Assembly (NCBI GenBank): GCA_947458545.1
Contig: CANGYH010000006.1
Span: 1 to 64,000, forward strand
Source of the DNA: Cytophagaceae bacterium
Lineage (GTDB): Bacteria; Bacteroidota; Bacteroidia; Cytophagales; Flexibacteraceae
Direction of reading: 5' to 3'
Length of the DNA: 64,000 nucleotides
A program made the translations under genes and the position numbers. Numbering within the stretch: position 1 is the stretch's first letter; the number at the start of each line of letters is the position of its first letter. Positions 62,301 to 64,000 of the stretch are shown here, one piece after another. The notes beneath the pieces were generated by a model. The model was not told the origin of the DNA and searched no databases. It worked only from the letters and a program-made list of their open reading frames with translations.

Positions 62301-64000
62301 CTTGAATACAAATCGTATCCTGGTCAGGACCGGCGTTCACGTTGGGCAGCGGGTTTACTGTAATTAGCAGTGTATCTATCCTACGGCAAAGCCCAGACCC
62401 TAAAGCATAGATTAATGCATGTGTTCCTACACCTGCTTGACGAGGGTTAAAGGTTGAATCCATACCCCCTAGCATACCGGGGCCACTCCAGATACCTCCT
62501 CCAGGAGTGAAGCCCGCAAGTGTGAAGCTTATTGAATCGAGACACACGTTTCTATCTGCCCCTGCACGTACTTGTGTCGGCTCATTGACAGAAATGCGAA
62601 CAATGGTGTCTTTCTCACACGTGTTCTGGTCGTACCAAGTAAATCTTACCTGAAAGGTTCCAACTACAGAGGGAGAAAATTCACCTAGGCGCGTAATGGA
62701 AAAACCGGCGCTTACCGGACTCCAAAAACCTTGACCTGGCCCAGTGCCCCCAGCACCTACCAAGCGTACTATTTCTCCAGACGTAGATCTGCAAAAAGCT
62801 GTATCGCGTGCCCAGACTCTTGGTAAAGGGTTTACAACAATGCGCTTGGTAGCTATGCTGTCACAGCCTGATGGATCCCTGTAGTAATAAGATATCTGGT
62901 GAATACCAACACCAGCTACCTCTGGATTAAAAAGACCGGATAAGGCATTTGTTATCCCTGGTCCGCTCCAAACCCCTCCAAAGCTAGGAACCACCCCCGA
63001 AATTGTTCCTAGCAAAAACGGCGCATCCTTCAGACAAACAGTATCTTGACTAGGGCCAGCATTGACCCTTGGCAATGGCCTTATGGTTATATCAAGAGAA
63101 TCAGCACGCCGGCAGAAACCTGAGCCAATGGAATAAATAAGCGTATGTGTACCTACACCGGCCTGTCGGGGATAAAAGGTTGAATCTATGCCGCCTCTCA
63201 TGCCTCTCCCTGTCCATTGCCCGCCCCTAGGCGTGAAGCCAGTCAAAATAATGGAAGTTGAGTCTATACAGGCCTGACGATCTGCGCCTGCATTGACAGC
63301 CTGAGGTTCTGTAACCTGAATATTGATGATGGTATCACGCCCACATGTATTTTGGTCTTGCCAGTTAAACCGTACTTGAAACAACCCTGCCACTGAGGGG
63401 ATAAAGACACCCTGGGGAGAAATCGAAAAACCAGAAGATACAGCGGTCCAAGTACCTTGGCCACCACCCGAGCCCCCTGCCCCAAGTAGTTGAGCCGAAG
63501 AATTGTTTGTAGTTCGGCAAACGGAGGTATCTCGCGCCCAAACCCTCGGCAGTGGGTGGACGGTAATTCGTTTAACATCGGAGGAGTCACAACCGAAAGC
63601 GTCCTTGTAATAGTAGATTACTGTATGTGTACCTATGCCCGCTTGAATGGGATCAAAAATCCCGGATATTTGATTGGTAATGCCAGGCCCTGACCAGCGA
63701 CCTCCAGCAGGAGTAACACCAATTTGACTATTTAATGCGATTGGACCATCCCGAACACATACCGTGTCAAGATCCGGTCCCGCAGAAATGGATGGCAAGG
63801 CCAATACTCTGACTTGAAGCGTATCAGCGCGTCGGCAAAGGCCCGAGCCAATAGCGTATTCGATTGTATGTGTTCCGAAGCCAGCCCTTCTTGGGAAGTA
63901 AGATGAGTCAAGGCCCCCTGAAGCTCCGCGTCCTAGCCATATACCCCCTTTGGGTGAAAAGCCAGAGAAAAGGAGTCCAAGGCTATCTATACAAATCTGT
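56380..64000 (-). CDS. Giant Ig-like/PKD repeat adhesin with gliding-motility-associated (type B T9SS) C-terminus, 5' end outside window
   Basis: At least 2540 residues; the frame stays open through the right edge, so the start is not seen. The visible part begins with tandem super-repeats of about 240 residues, each built of three Ig-like modules: 'AGPDQDTVCIQD...GGRWSGPGITN', 'VWARDTAFCRSTSG...WSAVSAGFSI' and 'CIDSTGFxLxGFSPRGG...GSGLCxRxDT'. Five full copies and part of a sixth are visible. About ten PKD-type domains follow ('FIWSFGDGTPDTTTF', 'ITWDFGDGFTASGG', 'YTWTFGDSTGS'). The last 90 residues ('VPNAFTPRND', 'EYRIEIFDRWGRRVFES', 'WDGTLNGQPSPAGVYAYKI') are the gliding-motility-associated C-terminal domain, a type-B T9SS signal. 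It is likely a SprB-like surface adhesin paired with the SprF-like gene 2 bp downstream. Confidence 0.9.
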   Translation of the reverse strand, partial: QICIDSLGLLFSGFSPKGGIWLGRGASGGLDSSYFPRRAGFGTHTIEYAIGSGLCRRADTLQVRVLALPSISAGPDLDTVCVRDGPIALNSQIGVTPAGGRWSGPGITNQISGIFDPIQAGIGTHTVIYYYKDAFGCDSSDVKRITVHPLPRVWARDTSVCRTTNNSSAQLLGAGGSGGGQGTWTAVSSGFSISPQGVFIPSVAGLFQVRFNWQDQNTCGRDTIINIQVTEPQAVNAGADRQACIDSTSIILTGFTPRGGQWTGRGMRGGIDSTFYPRQAGVGTHTLIYSIGSGFCRRADSLDITIRPLPRVNAGPSQDTVCLKDAPFLLGTISGVVPSFGGVWSGPGITNALSGLFNPEVAGVGIHQISYYYRDPSGCDSIATKRIVVNPLPRVWARDTAFCRSTSGEIVRLVGAGGTGPGQGFWSPVSAGFSITRLGEFSPSVVGTFQVRFTWYDQNTCEKDTIVRISVNEPTQVRAGADRNVCLDSISFTLAGFTPGGGIWSGPGMLGGMDSTFNPRQAGVGTHALIYALGSGLCRRIDTLLITVNPLPNVNAGPDQDTICIQDPNLILSTVPGVSPLGGFWSGTGITDASTGAFSPVSAGVGVHTITYTFRDTRGCDSSDTKRITVNALPAVWARDTSFCRTTNGTSVSLAGAGGSGSGTGQWTSNTSGFRINADGTFVPDQIGTFQARFTWRDRNTCWKDTIIRIRVTEPEQVRTGADLSLCIDSTGFALTGFSPRGGLWSGPGMIGGMDSAFLPRRAGVGLHPLIYTLGSGLCERKDTLLLTVLPLPNVSAGPDQDTVCINDAPIQLATVNGVIPTGGRWSGPGISNANSGTFNPSVAGIGTHTVTYSYRDARGCDSSDTKRIVVNPLPRVWARDTAFCRSTSGEIVRLVGAGGTGNGRGSWSAVSAGISITPQGEFVPTIVGTYQVRFSWHDENTCGRDTLIRVVVTEPAPVRAGSGGQVCIDSTGFVLQGFSPRGGVWQGPGLVGGTDSAFFPRLAGLGTHQIVYTFGSGLCLRRDTTTVLVRPLPDVSAGADQDTVCIQDPPILLSALGNVVPSTGGRWSGPGITNEVSGTFSPMAAGVGSHTITYIYKDPFGCDSAATKRIRVNDLPQVWARDTSFCRSLAGDVVRLSNAGGSGTGAGYWTSLSPTFAVSPQGHVTPNTIGIYRARFTWKDQNTCERDTIITVRVTEPETVLAGPDYVLCIDSLGFALSGFTPKAGVWSGPGLAGSQDSTFNPRQAGAGQHTLAYTVGEGLCLRRDTVLLTVNPLPSVNAGPSQDTICVKDAPFDLNQLPGVEPVNQGIWFVSSGGPTSLVSASGIFNPAQVTGGIGISAPSTIQVGHSFRDRAGCDSVHYKTVVVNPMPRPAFTVESPALYCVGRPYTFINRTPSLAGSPTLQYFWDYGNGNLVAPTSGIDGAITFSDTGYKRITLWAISTKGCRDSVSQLIHVVQPVVPSFSKRPSNPRYCGPVQVLFNNTSVGLSNAYYWDFGLNGIGYQLQPVSATDSFFIHTYPSSRFRDSVFVVRLKVENLCDTTEFVDTIRVKPSPTAIFIAPLSLICSAPHKETLYNYSIGQPDRFIWSFGDGTPDTTTFPLSGVQMGNVRHGFVNNSPRDTVFIVRLTAINACDTSIQEQQVRVRAKSVFARYNLALNRGCAPLALRFTSNQVQGNGNQITWDFGDGFTASGGTIQDHVYRRPGVYRALLTVQNGCEMDTVSQLITVNPRPRVEFSPSDTAICRGITLTMRNTSDTALAYRWLLNGVLVSSDRSPSLVFNVAGRHSLVLDAAIASTGCNNADTTWFTVSPHLATFAGMEAAPLEGCAPFRVRFRNTSRNGQGARVFFGNGLFTDLRPGTDTGSYLYRAPGLYRIKLAARGLCNHDTTDELIVSVTAPPTTDFVASTHLLPTTSADTVVICLDDTVRFINQSPNQPAVTYTWTFGDSTGSLLFNPPAHRYPRIGYYQVLLRARSESAPFCTSVTRKVVWVKPLPVASFTQSTQTLCPGSPITFSSTSRNAVSYKWVLQDNGRDTSIVTAGNSLQYAFAEPGPHRVRLVVYNSDSRQSCADSTQRIIVVLPKPRPQFTLSDSTGCAPLNVQIRYGLTSTPGDASQGTLSWDFGNGQTYQGFGPIPDQRYQNQTGQTLTHRITVRALAQGCRDSITKVVRVFPVPQGAFTIIPGDTIAQDSAFVTLVNQTRPLNQRFGYRWNFGDGRTRIIMGDTSRITHQYDTTGTFTVTLTPFDPASADSCGVPISRQITVLPVEPDTRFQIYTYEDSLLRRPMDSVVGCVPLRVRVRNLTRFGRRFFWDFGGSGHTSTVVQPGVITYDSAGDYTVRLISVNAIGRDTLEKRLVIRAFPKPIADFTVQPDSIYPLFEQSLRLVNLSRGATSYLWNFGDTRDTIVGFEPFYRYRREGQFAISMIAISRKGCRDTAVARRELNVIRAGIVDVPNAFTPRNDARPEADPLNDTFKPLLLAVKEYRIEIFDRWGRRVFESQDVNRHWDGTLNGQPSPAGVYAYKISIKTENGYEQTRTGDINLLR
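61294..61405. repeat. 112-bp exact repeat, copy 1, inside the giant adhesin gene
   Basis: This stretch is identical to 62740-62851, two super-repeats (1446 bp) away. It encodes the junction from one Ig-like module to the 'VWARDTAFCRSTSGE' module. Confidence 0.93.
62740..62851. repeat. 112-bp exact repeat, copy 2, inside the giant adhesin gene
   Basis: Identical to 61294-61405, while the equivalent blocks of the other super-repeats differ at many positions. This points to recent recombination or gene conversion between the two units. Confidence 0.93.

Noticed and set aside
56380-64000. Regularly spaced repeats that might suggest a CRISPR-like or satellite array
   Set aside because: The repeats are about 725 bp apart, stay in one reading frame and encode Ig-like modules, so they are protein repeats.

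Overview
The window comes from a chromosome of a fairly GC-rich member of the Bacteroidota, probably a gliding or type IX-secreting environmental lineage (Cytophagia, Chitinophagia or Saprospiria type; genus not assigned). Evidence: five secreted proteins with type IX secretion (T9SS) sorting domains, a PorP/SprF partner next to a giant type-B sorting-domain adhesin, a SusC/SusD locus with an ECF sigma factor and FecR anti-sigma factor, a ribosomal protein S16 with a long Ala/Glu-rich tail, DUF2851 and DUF4397 proteins, and Bacteroidota-type promoters (TTG, about 20 nt, TAnnTTTG).

Layout. 1-9.6 kb is GC-rich housekeeping and cell-envelope DNA: a partial lipoprotein-like gene, rpsP, a YbbR-like protein, a duplicated DUF4397 T9SS protein, a six-PAS SpoIIE-type phosphatase, a DUF2851 protein and an RluA pseudouridine synthase. 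9.6-14.6 kb is an AT-richer five-gene operon of exported proteins (one DUF6175-like) with one promoter. 14.8-21.4 kb returns to GC-rich DNA: ATP-dependent DNA ligase, a small exported protein, YggS and a MORN-repeat protein with overlapping divergent start codons, a doubly broken trypsin-like lipoprotein gene, and an enoyl-CoA hydratase. 21.5-23.1 kb has an AT-rich membrane protein/GNAT pair and degenerate DNA.

23.2-37.0 kb is a polysaccharide utilisation locus. A GH66 dextranase-like lipoprotein, SusD, an STN-type SusC, FecR and a divergent ECF sigma factor suggest sensing, uptake and cleavage of an alpha-1,6-glucan. Two T9SS proteins flank it, one with four starch-binding-like repeats. 37.2-38.5 kb is scar-like: a frameshifted gene, a tRNA 3'-end fragment followed by a terminator, a 39-bp palindrome and a small possible DNA-binding protein. 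38.5-43.0 kb encodes a large repetitive T9SS protein. 43.2-44.25 kb has a HipB/Xre-like regulator and decayed DNA with a possible HipA remnant.

44.3-55.0 kb is a tightly overlapping six-gene defence operon: hsdM, hsdS, a Schlafen/AlbA-type ATPase-regulator, a GmrSD-like DUF262/HNH nuclease, hsdR and a YgjP-like metallopeptidase. It joins a type I restriction-modification system to a putative modification-dependent (type IV) nuclease. 55.2-64.0 kb holds a PorP/SprF protein and a giant Ig-like/PKD adhesin with a type-B T9SS signal, running off the right edge.

The best candidates for undescribed biology are the exported DUF6175-type operon (9.8-14.6 kb) and the composite defence operon. No intact tRNA or rRNA gene, CRISPR array or intact insertion sequence was recognised.
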